Source: HKCCE3408 sp039183205 (GTDB taxonomy: Bacteria; Pseudomonadota; Alphaproteobacteria; Rhodobacterales; Rhodobacteraceae). Taken from it: a stretch of DNA of 64,000 nucleotides. The translations under genes were made by a program, and so were the position numbers. Shown here piece after piece: positions 8,065 to 16,999 of this stretch; the first letter of the stretch is position 1, and every line of letters begins with the position of its first letter. The notes under the pieces were generated by a model. That model saw only the letters and a list, made by a program, of their open reading frames with translations, searched no databases and was not told where the DNA came from. Location of the stretch: positions 1 through 64,000 of the forward strand of contig JBCDBR010000009.1 of NCBI GenBank assembly GCA_039183205.1, read 5' to 3'.

Positions 8065-9762
8065 ATGGTTGAGAAGACACTTGCGCGAATTCGTGCAGCC
8101 AACAGGGCCAGAATCAATCGATTTGCGACGCGTGAAGATGGCACGGTGACCATCTTCGGCATGATGATGTTTATCCTCATGATCGCCATCGGCGGTATCG
8201 CGATCGACATCATGCGCTACGAAACACAGCGCGCTCAGCTCCAGTACACGCTCGACCGGGCAGTGCTGGCCGGCGCGGCGCTCAACCAAACGCTCGACCC
8301 CGAGGCTGTGGTGCTCGACTATTTCGCCCGCTCCGGGCTGACGCGGTATCGCATCGACGTCGATGTTGATGAAAGCATGACGCATCGTACCGTTTCGGCA
8401 CAGGCTGAAATGGACATCAACACGATCTTTATGGACATGTTCGGTATCCGCGCGCTGACATCGCCTGCCTATGGGCAAGCCGAAGAGCGCGTCCAGAACA
8501 TTGAAATCTCGATGGTGCTGGATGTGTCGGGATCGATGGGATGGTCCAGCGCAAATGGCCAGACGAAGCTTTATAATCTTCAGCAGGCCGCGAACGATTT
8601 CGTCGCGCAGGTCATGACCTCGAATGACTATGCCACCGACGACATGTTGGTGTCGATCTCAATTGTGCCTTACAACGGTTTCGTCAATGCAGGTACGATG
8701 ATCGACGATATTTATCCGATCTCGAACATCCATAATGCGTCGAACTGCACCCGGTTCCGGGGCACGCAGTTTGATCGCACCGATCTTGGAACCTCGGAAA
8801 CGATCCAGCGGCTTTCGCATTTCGACTATAGCCGGCGCGGCAGCTATTCCTACTTTGGTTCGCCCTATTGCCCCACAAGCAATCTCAACTCGATCTTGCC
8901 CTGGTCGTCATCCGTGACCGACCTCCAGGCCATGATCAGCGGGTTTCAGGCGACCGGTTGGACAGCCATCGATCAAGGCATGCGGTGGGGTGTCACCCTG
9001 CTTGACCCGACATCGCAAGACGAGTTGACCAGCCTCTACGCTGCCGGTCTTGGCCCGGTTCACGAAGATTTCGTCGGTCGCCCCGGTCCGTACGACGACG
9101 CCGACACGCTCAAGATCATTGTGTTGATGACCGATGGCGAGAACACCGAGCAGTGGGACGTGGCAGACGCATATCGTTCCGGCGGTTCGGGTATCTACTA
9201 CCACGAGGAAGACGATCGTTGGTCGATCTGGTACCCAATGGACGACCACGTGAATGGCGGCGAATACTGGATCCCCGATCCGCGTCCTGACGACAGCACG
9301 ACCTTCAACAACCCATACGGATATTGGTCTGCCAACCCGTATGACGATGGCAATTCCGCGGATGGGCACGATTCAGAGGAATATTCCTGGCAATGGATGT
9401 GGGCAAACTTCACGGAACGTTCGATCGGTCAGGCGTTCTATTACTATCCCGCATACTGGACCGGAGATTGGGATTTCCACGACGCGGTGCGCTATGATGG
9501 CCTCGAACTGTTCTCTGGTCTTGAGGTCAGCGGACAGGCGCATATCGATGCCGATGCAAACTTGCGGTCGATCTGCAACGCCGCGAATGGTGCCGGGATC
9601 GTTGTCTACACCATCGCTTTCGAAGCACCGGATCGTGGCCAGCAGGTGATGCAGGATTGTGCAACGACAGATGGCAATTACTACGAGGTCGAAGGGCTAG
9701 AGATCGCCGAAGCCTTTGAATCCATCGCCAGCACGATCAATCGCCTTCGTCTAACGCAGTGA
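8065..9762 (+). CDS. TadG-like pilus assembly protein with vWA domain
   Basis: A 565-residue envelope protein of the tight-adherence (Tad/Flp) type. The N-terminus has a prepilin-like segment (TREDGTVTIFGMMMFILMIAIGGIAIDIMRYE, given here as a description of residues 22-53) with one transmembrane helix. A von Willebrand A domain follows, with the MIDAS motif DVSGS at residues 153-157 and MTDGEN near 354. Between MTDGEN and the last strand (GIVVYTIAFEA, from about residue 510) lies an unusually long insertion of about 140 residues rich in Trp, Tyr, Asp and Gly. The ATG at 8065 is preferred over 7912 because the upstream residues do not resemble the family. It heads a three-gene operon with two TadE-like genes. 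Confidence 0.85.
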   Translation: MVEKTLARIRAANRARINRFATREDGTVTIFGMMMFILMIAIGGIAIDIMRYETQRAQLQYTLDRAVLAGAALNQTLDPEAVVLDYFARSGLTRYRIDVDVDESMTHRTVSAQAEMDINTIFMDMFGIRALTSPAYGQAEERVQNIEISMVLDVSGSMGWSSANGQTKLYNLQQAANDFVAQVMTSNDYATDDMLVSISIVPYNGFVNAGTMIDDIYPISNIHNASNCTRFRGTQFDRTDLGTSETIQRLSHFDYSRRGSYSYFGSPYCPTSNLNSILPWSSSVTDLQAMISGFQATGWTAIDQGMRWGVTLLDPTSQDELTSLYAAGLGPVHEDFVGRPGPYDDADTLKIIVLMTDGENTEQWDVADAYRSGGSGIYYHEEDDRWSIWYPMDDHVNGGEYWIPDPRPDDSTTFNNPYGYWSANPYDDGNSADGHDSEEYSWQWMWANFTERSIGQAFYYYPAYWTGDWDFHDAVRYDGLELFSGLEVSGQAHIDADANLRSICNAANGAGIVVYTIAFEAPDRGQQVMQDCATTDGNYYEVEGLEIAEAFESIASTINRLRLTQ

Positions 9763-9772
9763 GGCCGGCAAA

Positions 9773-10324
9773 GTGCGCGTAACCATGCCCAGAATTTTCA
9801 AAGCCTTCTCCCGCTCCGAGCGGGGGACGGCGACTTTGGAATTCTGTATCGTCTTTCCCATCATCATGATCCTGTTCATCGCGGTGTTTGAAACCGCGAC
9901 GATCCTGATCCGGCAAGTGATGCTGGAACGGTCGCTGGACAATTCCGTCCGGCTTCTGCGCCTGACCAGCAATGACAACATCACCGTTGACGACATTCGC
10001 ACGAATGTGTGTGACAACACGCTCGTTCTGCCCAATTGCAACGATGTGCTTGTCGTTGACCTGCGAGAGATTGATCAAGCCAACTATATCTTGCCCGGTG
10101 AAGACACACTCTGCGTGGATGCCGATGGCGCGGTAAATCCCGCCAACGAGTTCAACACCGCGCGCGCCGCGGGCGGGCCGCAAAACGAACTTATGCTGAT
10201 CCGGGTCTGTGCCGAAGTGGATCGCATTCTGCCGTTTTCGGGCTTTGGGCTGAACCTCACGCGTGACAACAACGACAACTTGCACATGACGTCGGCGTCA
10301 ATCTTCGTGAACGAGCCGGATTAA
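9773..10324 (+). CDS. TadE-like pseudopilin
   Basis: A 183-residue minor pilin-like protein. After a short basic leader come the prepilin-peptidase style motif G-TATL-E-F (in RSERGTATLEF) and a hydrophobic helix (CIVFPIIMILFIAVFETATIL), followed by a periplasmic domain containing two cysteine pairs (NVCDNTLVLPNCND and DTLCVD with RVCAEVD). TadE proteins are processed by TadV and are needed for Flp pilus assembly. The start is taken as GTG at 9773, nine bases after GAGG, and ATG at 9785 lacks such a site. It lies 10 bp after the TadG gene. The secretion ATPase and platform genes are not in this window. Confidence 0.8.
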   Translation: MRVTMPRIFKAFSRSERGTATLEFCIVFPIIMILFIAVFETATILIRQVMLERSLDNSVRLLRLTSNDNITVDDIRTNVCDNTLVLPNCNDVLVVDLREIDQANYILPGEDTLCVDADGAVNPANEFNTARAAGGPQNELMLIRVCAEVDRILPFSGFGLNLTRDNNDNLHMTSASIFVNEPD

Positions 10325-10338
10325 ATGAGGGCGCTTCA

Positions 10339-10959
10339 ATGAGATCTCTGCATTCATTTCTGCGCGAAACCCGCGGTGCCGTCGCGTTCGAGGCGGTGAT
10401 CATCACACCGATTTTGGCATGGTGTTTCGTCGGCTCGTTCATCTTCTTCGACGCGTTTCGCACATATTCTACTTCGCTCAAGGCGACCTATGCGGTCGCC
10501 GACGTGATCTCGCGCCAAGAACTGACAATCTACGGCTCCGACATCCAGGGCATGGCGGATATCTTTTCGCATCTGACCCGCAACGTCTCTGGCAGTTCGA
10601 TGCGCGTGTCCGAGATTTCTTGGAATGGAACGGAATACGATGTGGAATGGTCGCACCCGACCGGCACATTGACACGGATGCGCGATACCGATTTGCCCGG
10701 CATCGTGGATCAACTCCCGATTATGGCCAGCGGTGAGCGCGTCGTGCTGGTTGAGACCTTCATTCCCTATGACCCTTATTTCGATGTGGGTTTGAATAAT
10801 ATCGAATTCACCAACTTCACAATCACCCGCCCGCGCTTTGCTGGCCAAATTCCATTCGATGATGGCACCAACCCGCTCTGCTCGGTTTGTAACCACGATG
10901 ACGGCGTCACCGGTGACGGCAGCGGGACTGACGATCTCGACGAACCGTTCTCCGGCTAA
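10339..10959 (+). CDS. TadE/TadG-family pseudopilin
   Basis: A 206-residue protein with the same plan as its neighbour. A basic leader is followed by G-AVAF-E (RETRGAVAFEAVII), one hydrophobic helix (TPILAWCFVGSFIFFDAF), and a long extracytoplasmic domain ending in an acidic, Gly/Asp-rich tail with a CSVC motif near residue 180. The Glu at position 5 after the glycine is the residue conserved in type IV pilin-like proteins. It is the third gene of the operon, 14 bp after the preceding stop, with a hairpin and T-run downstream at 11046-11075. Confidence 0.75.
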   Translation: MRSLHSFLRETRGAVAFEAVIITPILAWCFVGSFIFFDAFRTYSTSLKATYAVADVISRQELTIYGSDIQGMADIFSHLTRNVSGSSMRVSEISWNGTEYDVEWSHPTGTLTRMRDTDLPGIVDQLPIMASGERVVLVETFIPYDPYFDVGLNNIEFTNFTITRPRFAGQIPFDDGTNPLCSVCNHDDGVTGDGSGTDDLDEPFSG

Positions 10960-11045
10960 AAGTCCCGCACGCCCTGTCGCGTCTAGACCAGTTCTGGACG
11001 CGGTCAGACTTCCCCTTTTTGCACGCCGCGCATAACCTGCGTTTA

Positions 11046-11075
11046 GGGCCGGTCATCAGGATCGGCCCCTGTTTT
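11046..11075 (+). terminator. Probable terminator after the Tad operon
   Basis: GGGCCG (11046-11051) pairs with CGGCCC (11063-11068) across an 11-base loop and is followed by CTGTTTT. The stem is only six pairs but GC-only. It separates the pilus genes from soxB, which starts 17 bp later, so it may also sit within the sox leader. Confidence 0.5.
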
Positions 11076-11091
11076 GCGGAAAGAGCCACGC

Positions 11092-12345
11092 GTGCGCTAT
11101 TCGGCCTGGGCCATCGTCAAAGAAGGATTAACGGGAAACCGCGGCTGGCGCCCCGCATGGCGCAGCCCTGAGCCAAAGCCCGAATACGACGCGCTGATCA
11201 TCGGTGGCGGCGGCCACGGTTTGGCAACTGCCTTCTACCTGGCCAAAAACCATGGAATGACGAATATCGCTGTGCTCGAAAAGGGTTACCTCGGCGGCGG
11301 AAATGTCGGGCGCAACACAACCATTGTCCGTGCCAATTACGGGCTGGAAGGAAATTCTCAGTTCTATTCGCATTCGCTGAAGCTTTGGGAAGGTCTGGAA
11401 CGGGACTTGAACTACAACGTGATGCACAGCCAGCGCGGCATCATCAATTTGTTCCATTCCGACGGCCAGCGCGACGCCTTTGCCCGCCGCGGCAACATGA
11501 TGATCAGCCAAGGTGATGACGCCGAGCTTTTGGATACCGAAGGCGTTCGCGCGCGCCTGCCGATGCTCGATTTTGAAAACACGCGCTTTCCGATTTTTGG
11601 TGGTCTTTACCACGCGCGCGGCGGGACCGCGCGACATGATGCCGTGGCGTGGGGCTTTGCCAGGGGCGCCGACCGGCGCGGCGTGGATCTGCTGCAAAAT
11701 TGTGAAGTGACCGGCATCGATATCGATCAGGGCCGGGTGACCGGCGTTCAGACCACGCGCGGGGCGATCCGGGCCAAAAAGGTCGGCCTCGTCGTTGCCG
11801 GCCGATCGGGGCAAGTCGCTGCGATGGCCGGCATGCGGCTGCCGATCGAGTCGCATGTGTTGCAGGCCTTTGTCACCGAAGGCCTCAAGCCCTGCCTCGA
11901 TACGGTTGTGACCTATGGCATGGGTCATTTCTACATAAGCCAGTCAGATAAAGGCGGCTTGGTTTTCGGCGGCGATATCGACTTTTACGCCTCCTACGCG
12001 CAACGCGGCAATCTGCCGATGGTCGAGCATGTTGTCGAGGCCGGCATGACGCTGATGCCGATGATCGGACGGGCGAAAATGCTGCGCTCCTGGGGCGGGA
12101 TCATGGACATGTCGCCCGATGGTTCTCCGATCATCGACCGGACCCATATCGAGGGGCTCTACCTCAATTGCGGCTGGTGCTACGGCGGGTTCAAGGCCGT
12201 GCCGGGTTCTGGGTATTCCTTTGCCCATCTGATGGCCACCGACCAACCGCATGGCCCTGCCTACCGCTACCGGCTGGATCGATTTGAAACCGGCCAGGGC
12301 CTGATGGATGAGGAGGCGACCGGTGCGCAGCATAATCTGCATTAG
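11092..12345 (+). CDS. soxB: Sarcosine oxidase subunit beta
   Basis: The 417-residue flavoprotein subunit of heterotetrameric sarcosine oxidase, which demethylates sarcosine to glycine and passes the one-carbon unit to tetrahydrofolate. The FAD-binding motif ALIIGGGGHG is near residues 35-44, followed by the beta-subunit hallmark LEKGYLGGGNVGRNTTIVR (around residues 63-81), which carries the histidine or asparagine region near the covalent FMN site, and the C-terminal block LYLNCGWCYGGFKAVPGSG. GTG at 11092 is chosen because it gives the family N-terminus (VRYSAWAIVKE) and follows GGAAAGAG; the frame itself extends to a TTG at 11074. First gene of the sox operon. Confidence 0.95.
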   Translation: MRYSAWAIVKEGLTGNRGWRPAWRSPEPKPEYDALIIGGGGHGLATAFYLAKNHGMTNIAVLEKGYLGGGNVGRNTTIVRANYGLEGNSQFYSHSLKLWEGLERDLNYNVMHSQRGIINLFHSDGQRDAFARRGNMMISQGDDAELLDTEGVRARLPMLDFENTRFPIFGGLYHARGGTARHDAVAWGFARGADRRGVDLLQNCEVTGIDIDQGRVTGVQTTRGAIRAKKVGLVVAGRSGQVAAMAGMRLPIESHVLQAFVTEGLKPCLDTVVTYGMGHFYISQSDKGGLVFGGDIDFYASYAQRGNLPMVEHVVEAGMTLMPMIGRAKMLRSWGGIMDMSPDGSPIIDRTHIEGLYLNCGWCYGGFKAVPGSGYSFAHLMATDQPHGPAYRYRLDRFETGQGLMDEEATGAQHNLH

Positions 12346-12703
12346 CCTGCTGGCCGCGGGACCCGCGGTCGCCGATGGCCTCGGCTGCTATGCCGCAAGC
12401 GGACTTACAGACCAGCCTGTGGACGCTCTTAGCCTCTACGTCTTTCACAATGCCGCGCGACAGGGCCGCTATGCCGCCATTCTGGCCGATGGCGCTGAGA
12501 TCATGGCCCCCTGCCCTACCGACCGCGCTTGCATCGCGCCAGCCGAGGGTGGATCGCTTGCGATCTTCCAGACCGCGGACGGGATCGAGATCGTGACCGA
12601 TCACTTCGCGTTTGGCGGCGTCGATCTTGGCAACGGCAGCCCCATCCCTGAACGCTACGCGCTTTCCCGCGCGGATGCTGACCGTTGCAGGGGTCCGGCC
12701 TGA
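12323..12703 (+). CDS. Small exported protein inside the sox operon
   Basis: A 126-residue protein with a short Sec-type signal peptide (VRSIICISLLAAGPAVADG, likely cleavage after AVA). The mature part has four cysteines (GCYAASG, APCPTDRACIAP, DRCRGPA) that could form two disulfides. I recognise no domain. The start is taken as GTG at 12323 because GAGGAG lies seven bases upstream; an in-frame ATG at 12308 falls on that site itself. It overlaps the end of soxB by 23 bases and its TGA overlaps the soxD ATG, so it is firmly embedded in the operon. The usual order is soxB-soxD, which makes this an insertion of unknown role, perhaps periplasmic substrate handling (speculation). Confidence 0.7.
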   Translation: MRSIICISLLAAGPAVADGLGCYAASGLTDQPVDALSLYVFHNAARQGRYAAILADGAEIMAPCPTDRACIAPAEGGSLAIFQTADGIEIVTDHFAFGGVDLGNGSPIPERYALSRADADRCRGPA

Positions 12704-12966
12704 TGCTGATCACCTGTCCGATTTGTGGCCCACGCGATCTGCGGGAATTCACCGTCAAAGGTGCCGCGTTGGCCATGCCGTCTGACCCCGATTGGTCCGA
12801 GGCCTGGCACGACTATCTGCATCTTCGTGAGAACCCCGCAGGCGTCACGCGGGAGCTTTGGCAGCATACCGGCGGTTGCGGTGCCTGGCTCGTCGTGACG
12901 CGCAACACAATCACGCATGCGATCTTGCACGTTGAGCTTGCCTCGGAGGCGGTCTATGCGGATTGA
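12703..12966 (+). CDS. soxD: Sarcosine oxidase subunit delta
   Basis: The 87-residue zinc-binding subunit of heterotetrameric sarcosine oxidase. Two cysteines in LITCPICG (Cys5 and Cys8) together with the histidine and cysteine of LWQHTGGCGAW form the expected zinc site. The ATG at 12703 overlaps the previous stop as TGATG-type coupling, and the 3' end overlaps soxA by 11 bases. Length and motifs fit the family well. Confidence 0.95.
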   Translation: MLITCPICGPRDLREFTVKGAALAMPSDPDWSEAWHDYLHLRENPAGVTRELWQHTGGCGAWLVVTRNTITHAILHVELASEAVYAD

Positions 12967-15859
12967 TGGCTACGGTCGGATCGACCGGTCGAAAACCTGC
13001 AACTTCACCTTCGACGGCAAGCCGTTTGAAGGGTTTGCTGGCGACACCTTAGCCTCGGCGCTGTTGGCCAATGGCGTGCGTCTGGTCGGTCGCAGCTTTA
13101 AGTATCACCGCCCGCGCGGGGTGCTGACAGCAGGTTCCGAAGAGCCTAATGCGCTCATGCAGATCGGCGACACACCCAATGTGCGCGCAACGATGCAAGA
13201 GCTTTTTTCGGGCCTCTCTGCAGAAAGCCAGAACCGCCTCGGCCCGCTTGATATGGACCTTATGGCGGTCAACGACCTGTTGCACCCCTTTTTGGGTGCG
13301 GGGTTCTATTACAAGACCTTCATGTGGCCCGTAGCCTTTTGGGAAAAGCTCTACGAACCTTTGATCCGCCGGGCCGCCGGGCTCGGGCGACTATCGGGCG
13401 AACATGATACAGGGACGGACGAAAAGGCCTTTGCCTTTTGCGATCTATTGGTCATCGGTGCCGGACCCACGGGACTGATGGCCGCCCTGACCGCAGCCGA
13501 AGCCGGCGCAAGCGTCATCTTGGCCGATGAAGCGACCGAAGCTGGCGGGCGGCTGCTGTCTGAGACCGAGACGATCGACGATCAACCCGCGGCGGAATGG
13601 GTCGACGGTATCGTCGCGAAACTTGCGTCCTTGGGCGTGCGCATCATGCGCCGCACCACCGTGACCGGCGCCTATGATGGCGGCGTCTTTGGCGCAGTTG
13701 AACGGGTTGGGTTGCATCTTCCGCAACAGCCGGATCTGCCGCGTGAGTGTTTTTGGCGGATCACCGCGGCGCGGACGATCCTCGCGACCGGAGCAACAGA
13801 ACGACCCATCGCATTTCCGATGAACGACCGCCCCGGCGTGATGATGGCCAGTGCGGTCCGCAGCTATTTGCACCGTTACGGCGTCTGTCCAGGGCGGAAG
13901 GTCACGCTTTTTGCCAGTAATGATGATGCCCATCGGACCGCCACCGATTTGATCGCGGCGGGCGTCAAGATCGCCGCCGTGATCGACCCACGACCCGATA
14001 TTGCCGCGCATGGGGATTATCGGCTGATCCATGGCGAGGTTGTAACCACGCGTGGCCGGCGCAAGCTGCGCGAGATCACGGTGCGCGCCAATGGTGGCCA
14101 GACGCGCATTGAAACGGATTGTTTGGCCCTATCGGGCGGCTGGAACCCGAACGTGCATCTGTCCTGTCACATGGGCGGGCGGCCGGTCTGGACCCCAGAG
14201 ATCGCAGCCTTCATACCCGCCGACAAGGCCGTGCCGGGCATGCATGCAGCAGGTGCCGCGGCAGGGGCCTTTGCAACGGCCGATTGCCTGCGCCTTGGCG
14301 CCGAAACCGCCATCGCCGCGCTCCAAGAGCTCGGGTATTCAGCACCAAAGCCCAAACAACACAGCGCCGTGCGCGGCGCCGGTGCGATGACGCCGCATTG
14401 GGACGTAGAGGCGCCCGGGCGGGCCTGGCTAGATTTCGCCAATGACGTAACGACCAAGGACGTCAAACAGGCGGCGGCGGAAAACTACCGCTCGGTTGAG
14501 CATATGAAGCGCTATACCACGCAAGGCATGGCGCCGGATCAGGGCAAGAACTCCAACATTGCCGCGCTGGCGATTTTGGCCGAGGCCACCGGGCGCGCGA
14601 TCTCGGAGACCGGGACCACGACCTATCGGCCGCCCTTTGTACCGGTCGCCCTTTCGGCCATCGGCGAGGGCGCGCGGGCTCAGGGCTTTCAGCCGGAGCG
14701 TTTGACCACAAGCCATACTGCCTCGGTTGCGCGCGGGGCACCGATGATCGCCACCGGTCTGTGGTACCGACCCTCGTATTATCCCGCGCCGACCGAGACG
14801 ACGTGGCAAGAGGCATGCAACCGCGAAACCGGCTATGTGCGCCATCGTGTCGGCGTGGCCGATGTCTCGACCTTGGGCAAGATCGACATCCAAGGCCCCG
14901 ACGCCGCGAGGTTTCTGGATTTCGTCTACGCCAATACGTTCTCGACGCTCAAACCCGGCCGCGTGCGCTACGGGATCATGCTGCGCGAAGATGGCCATGT
15001 GATGGATGACGGCACAACGGCACGCCTGGGCGACGACCATTTTGTCATGACAACAACGACCGCCGCAGCGGGGCAGGTCATGGCGCATCTCGAATTTGCC
15101 GCGCAAGTGTTGCGTCCGGATATGGATGTGCGCGTGATCTCGGTCACAGAGGCGTGGGCACAATTCGCGGTTGCCGGTCCCCTGGCGCGCCAATTGCTGG
15201 ATGATGTTCTGGATGAGATGCCGGATTTGCCGTTCATGGGACACGCGCCCGTCACCGTTTTCAACGCCCCGGGGCGGCTATTTCGCATTTCGTTTTCCGG
15301 CGAGCACGGATACGAAATCGCCGTTCCCGCGCGATATGGGGCAAGCCTCTATCGCGACCTGGTCGGACGGGCCGAAACCCTTGGCGGTGGCGCCTATGGG
15401 ATGGAAGCGCTGAATGTCCTGCGGATCGAAAAGGGCTTTGTCACGCATTCAGAGATCGATGGCAGGGTCACGGCGGGCGATCTTGGCATGGGCCGCATGC
15501 TGTCGGGCAAAAAGGACTTCATCGGCCGCGTGGCGGCGGAACGGCCAGGGCTGAATTCATCGGATAGACCCGTTCTTATCGGGTTGATGCCAGCCGATGG
15601 CACAACGCCGCTTTTGGCTGGGGCGCACCTCTATCCAATCGGTGCCGAACCACGCCGCGCCAATACCCAAGGCTATATCAGCTCTGTCTGTTATTCGCCG
15701 ACACTGCAATCACCTCTTGCCTTGGCGCTTTTGCAGCAGGGACGCGACAGATTGGGCGAAACCGTCGAAGCCGTCGATCATCTGCGTGGCGCGCAGGTGA
15801 CCTGCCGGATTTGCGACCCGGTCTTTTTTGATCCCGACGGGGGGCGGATGCGTGGCTAA
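12956..15859 (+). CDS. soxA: Sarcosine oxidase subunit alpha
   Basis: The 967-residue large subunit. Residues 1-100 form the ferredoxin-like N-terminal domain (CNFTFDGKPFEGFAGDTLASALLANG, around residues 11-36). A NAD-binding Rossmann domain starts near 162 (LLVIGAGPTGLMAALTAAEAG). A GcvT-like tetrahydrofolate-binding domain fills the C-terminal third, starting near 620 (VGVADVSTLGKIDIQGPDA). The protein takes the methylene group from the amine-oxidising site through an internal tunnel to folate. ATG at 12956 overlaps soxD and gives the normal N-terminus MRIDGYGRID. No disruption is visible. Confidence 0.96.
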   Translation: MRIDGYGRIDRSKTCNFTFDGKPFEGFAGDTLASALLANGVRLVGRSFKYHRPRGVLTAGSEEPNALMQIGDTPNVRATMQELFSGLSAESQNRLGPLDMDLMAVNDLLHPFLGAGFYYKTFMWPVAFWEKLYEPLIRRAAGLGRLSGEHDTGTDEKAFAFCDLLVIGAGPTGLMAALTAAEAGASVILADEATEAGGRLLSETETIDDQPAAEWVDGIVAKLASLGVRIMRRTTVTGAYDGGVFGAVERVGLHLPQQPDLPRECFWRITAARTILATGATERPIAFPMNDRPGVMMASAVRSYLHRYGVCPGRKVTLFASNDDAHRTATDLIAAGVKIAAVIDPRPDIAAHGDYRLIHGEVVTTRGRRKLREITVRANGGQTRIETDCLALSGGWNPNVHLSCHMGGRPVWTPEIAAFIPADKAVPGMHAAGAAAGAFATADCLRLGAETAIAALQELGYSAPKPKQHSAVRGAGAMTPHWDVEAPGRAWLDFANDVTTKDVKQAAAENYRSVEHMKRYTTQGMAPDQGKNSNIAALAILAEATGRAISETGTTTYRPPFVPVALSAIGEGARAQGFQPERLTTSHTASVARGAPMIATGLWYRPSYYPAPTETTWQEACNRETGYVRHRVGVADVSTLGKIDIQGPDAARFLDFVYANTFSTLKPGRVRYGIMLREDGHVMDDGTTARLGDDHFVMTTTTAAAGQVMAHLEFAAQVLRPDMDVRVISVTEAWAQFAVAGPLARQLLDDVLDEMPDLPFMGHAPVTVFNAPGRLFRISFSGEHGYEIAVPARYGASLYRDLVGRAETLGGGAYGMEALNVLRIEKGFVTHSEIDGRVTAGDLGMGRMLSGKKDFIGRVAAERPGLNSSDRPVLIGLMPADGTTPLLAGAHLYPIGAEPRRANTQGYISSVCYSPTLQSPLALALLQQGRDRLGETVEAVDHLRGAQVTCRICDPVFFDPDGGRMRG

Positions 15860-16397
15860 GCTGCTTCAAATACCGCCCTTTGAGGGCGCTTTGCCTTTGC
15901 ATTTCGGCACCATTATCGCTGCGGCGGTGCCGATGCAGACGATGACCTCCATCGCGCCGTTCCGGGACCGGGAAGCAGACGTTTCTGCCAAGATCGAGGC
16001 CGTGACCGGCACCGGGTTACCGCCGATCGGCAAGGTATCTAAGGGCCAAAGTTTCGAAATTGCCTGGGCCGGTTACGGCATCTATTTCGCGTTCGGCACC
16101 AAGCTTGACCCCCTTCCCGGCGCCGCCATGACCGATCAATCCGATGCCTGGGCAGGTGTCGATATCAGCGGCGCGCAATCGGCCGATATGCTGGCCCGGC
16201 TGGTGCCTGTGGACCTGCCACGCATGCCCAAAGACACCGCCGCACGCACGATGCTGGGACATATGAATTGCCTGTTGATCAAGGACGACGACGCCCGGTT
16301 CCGCATCTTCGTGTTCCGGTCTATGGCCGGCACGGCCGCGCACGAACTCGAAGCGGCGATGCGCGCGATCGCCGCCCGAAACGCCAGATCTCAATAG
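15852..16397 (+). CDS. soxG: Sarcosine oxidase subunit gamma
   Basis: The 181-residue small subunit that completes the soxBDAG set. It is structurally related to the folate-domain fold (motifs GKVSKGQSFEIAWAGYGIYFAFG and DQSDAWAGVDISG, in the family positions). The GTG at 15852 lies within the last codons of soxA, after a G-rich sequence that serves as the ribosome binding site. An in-frame codon at 15828 would give a longer N-terminus without family support. The 3' end overlaps the tail of the convergent Flp-like gene by seven bases. Confidence 0.93.
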   Translation: MAKLLQIPPFEGALPLHFGTIIAAAVPMQTMTSIAPFRDREADVSAKIEAVTGTGLPPIGKVSKGQSFEIAWAGYGIYFAFGTKLDPLPGAAMTDQSDAWAGVDISGAQSADMLARLVPVDLPRMPKDTAARTMLGHMNCLLIKDDDARFRIFVFRSMAGTAAHELEAAMRAIAARNARSQ

Positions 16398-16840
16398 CCG
16401 CTATGCGGCTCAACCCCACGCACATCCATGGCAAGCTCATAAACCGCAACGCGATCGGCGGCCTGGCCGGGATTGCTGTAGCTTGGATCTGCCGCGCGGT
16501 TCGACCAATTGCGATGCTGGTTGCGCAATTGCGCATCCGAACGCCGCTCGGGGTCGGTCAGCGTGTTGAACAGATTGACCTGTTGCTGGCCGGAACGACT
16601 TTGCCAATCCGCTTCCCGCAGATAGGCCTCGTAGCCGCGACCAAAATTCTGCGACGCAAAGATGATTTCGTCGTCTGAAACTTCGGCGACAATGTCGTCC
16701 GACACGCTTTCAACGCCATTTGAAGCCACCGCCACGACCGCCAGAGCCATCGCCACAATCGTGGCCGAGATGACAACCCAATCGACCGCAATCGCACCGG
16801 CTTCATCACCCAAAAATTCGCGTACACCACTTACTCGCAT
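16391..16840 (-). CDS. Flp/pseudopilin-like membrane protein
   Basis: A 149-residue protein. The N-terminus resembles Flp pilins: a charged leader (VREFLGDEAG) ends in Gly15, then AIAV-Asp20-Trp21 and a hydrophobic helix to about residue 40. In Flp pilins the residues after Gly-x4 are Glu-Tyr, so the pair here is changed to Asp-Trp. A 100-residue hydrophilic tail, much longer than in Flp pilins, ends in RVAVYELAMDVRGVEP. ATG at 16840 is preferred to the GTG just before it because AGGA is better spaced. It is unlinked from the Tad genes at 8-11 kb and divergent from dnaG. Confidence 0.65.
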   Translation of the reverse strand: MRVSGVREFLGDEAGAIAVDWVVISATIVAMALAVVAVASNGVESVSDDIVAEVSDDEIIFASQNFGRGYEAYLREADWQSRSGQQQVNLFNTLTDPERRSDAQLRNQHRNWSNRAADPSYSNPGQAADRVAVYELAMDVRGVEPHSGY

Positions 16841-16999
16841 CACATATTCCTAACTTCGCACGACCCTGCCACCCGCGCCCGGTATACCCCAAGTGATGGG
16901 TAAAGATTTTATCGAATTCGTGATTTCTTTGTGGACAATCTGCGATCAACCCGGGGCGGCCAGTGGACATGTCGGGCCAGCGGCCCGATATTGACCGTC

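Noticed and set aside
16919..16999. N-terminal extension of DnaG
   Set aside because: The 23 extra residues do not resemble primases; the family start is at ATG 17000.
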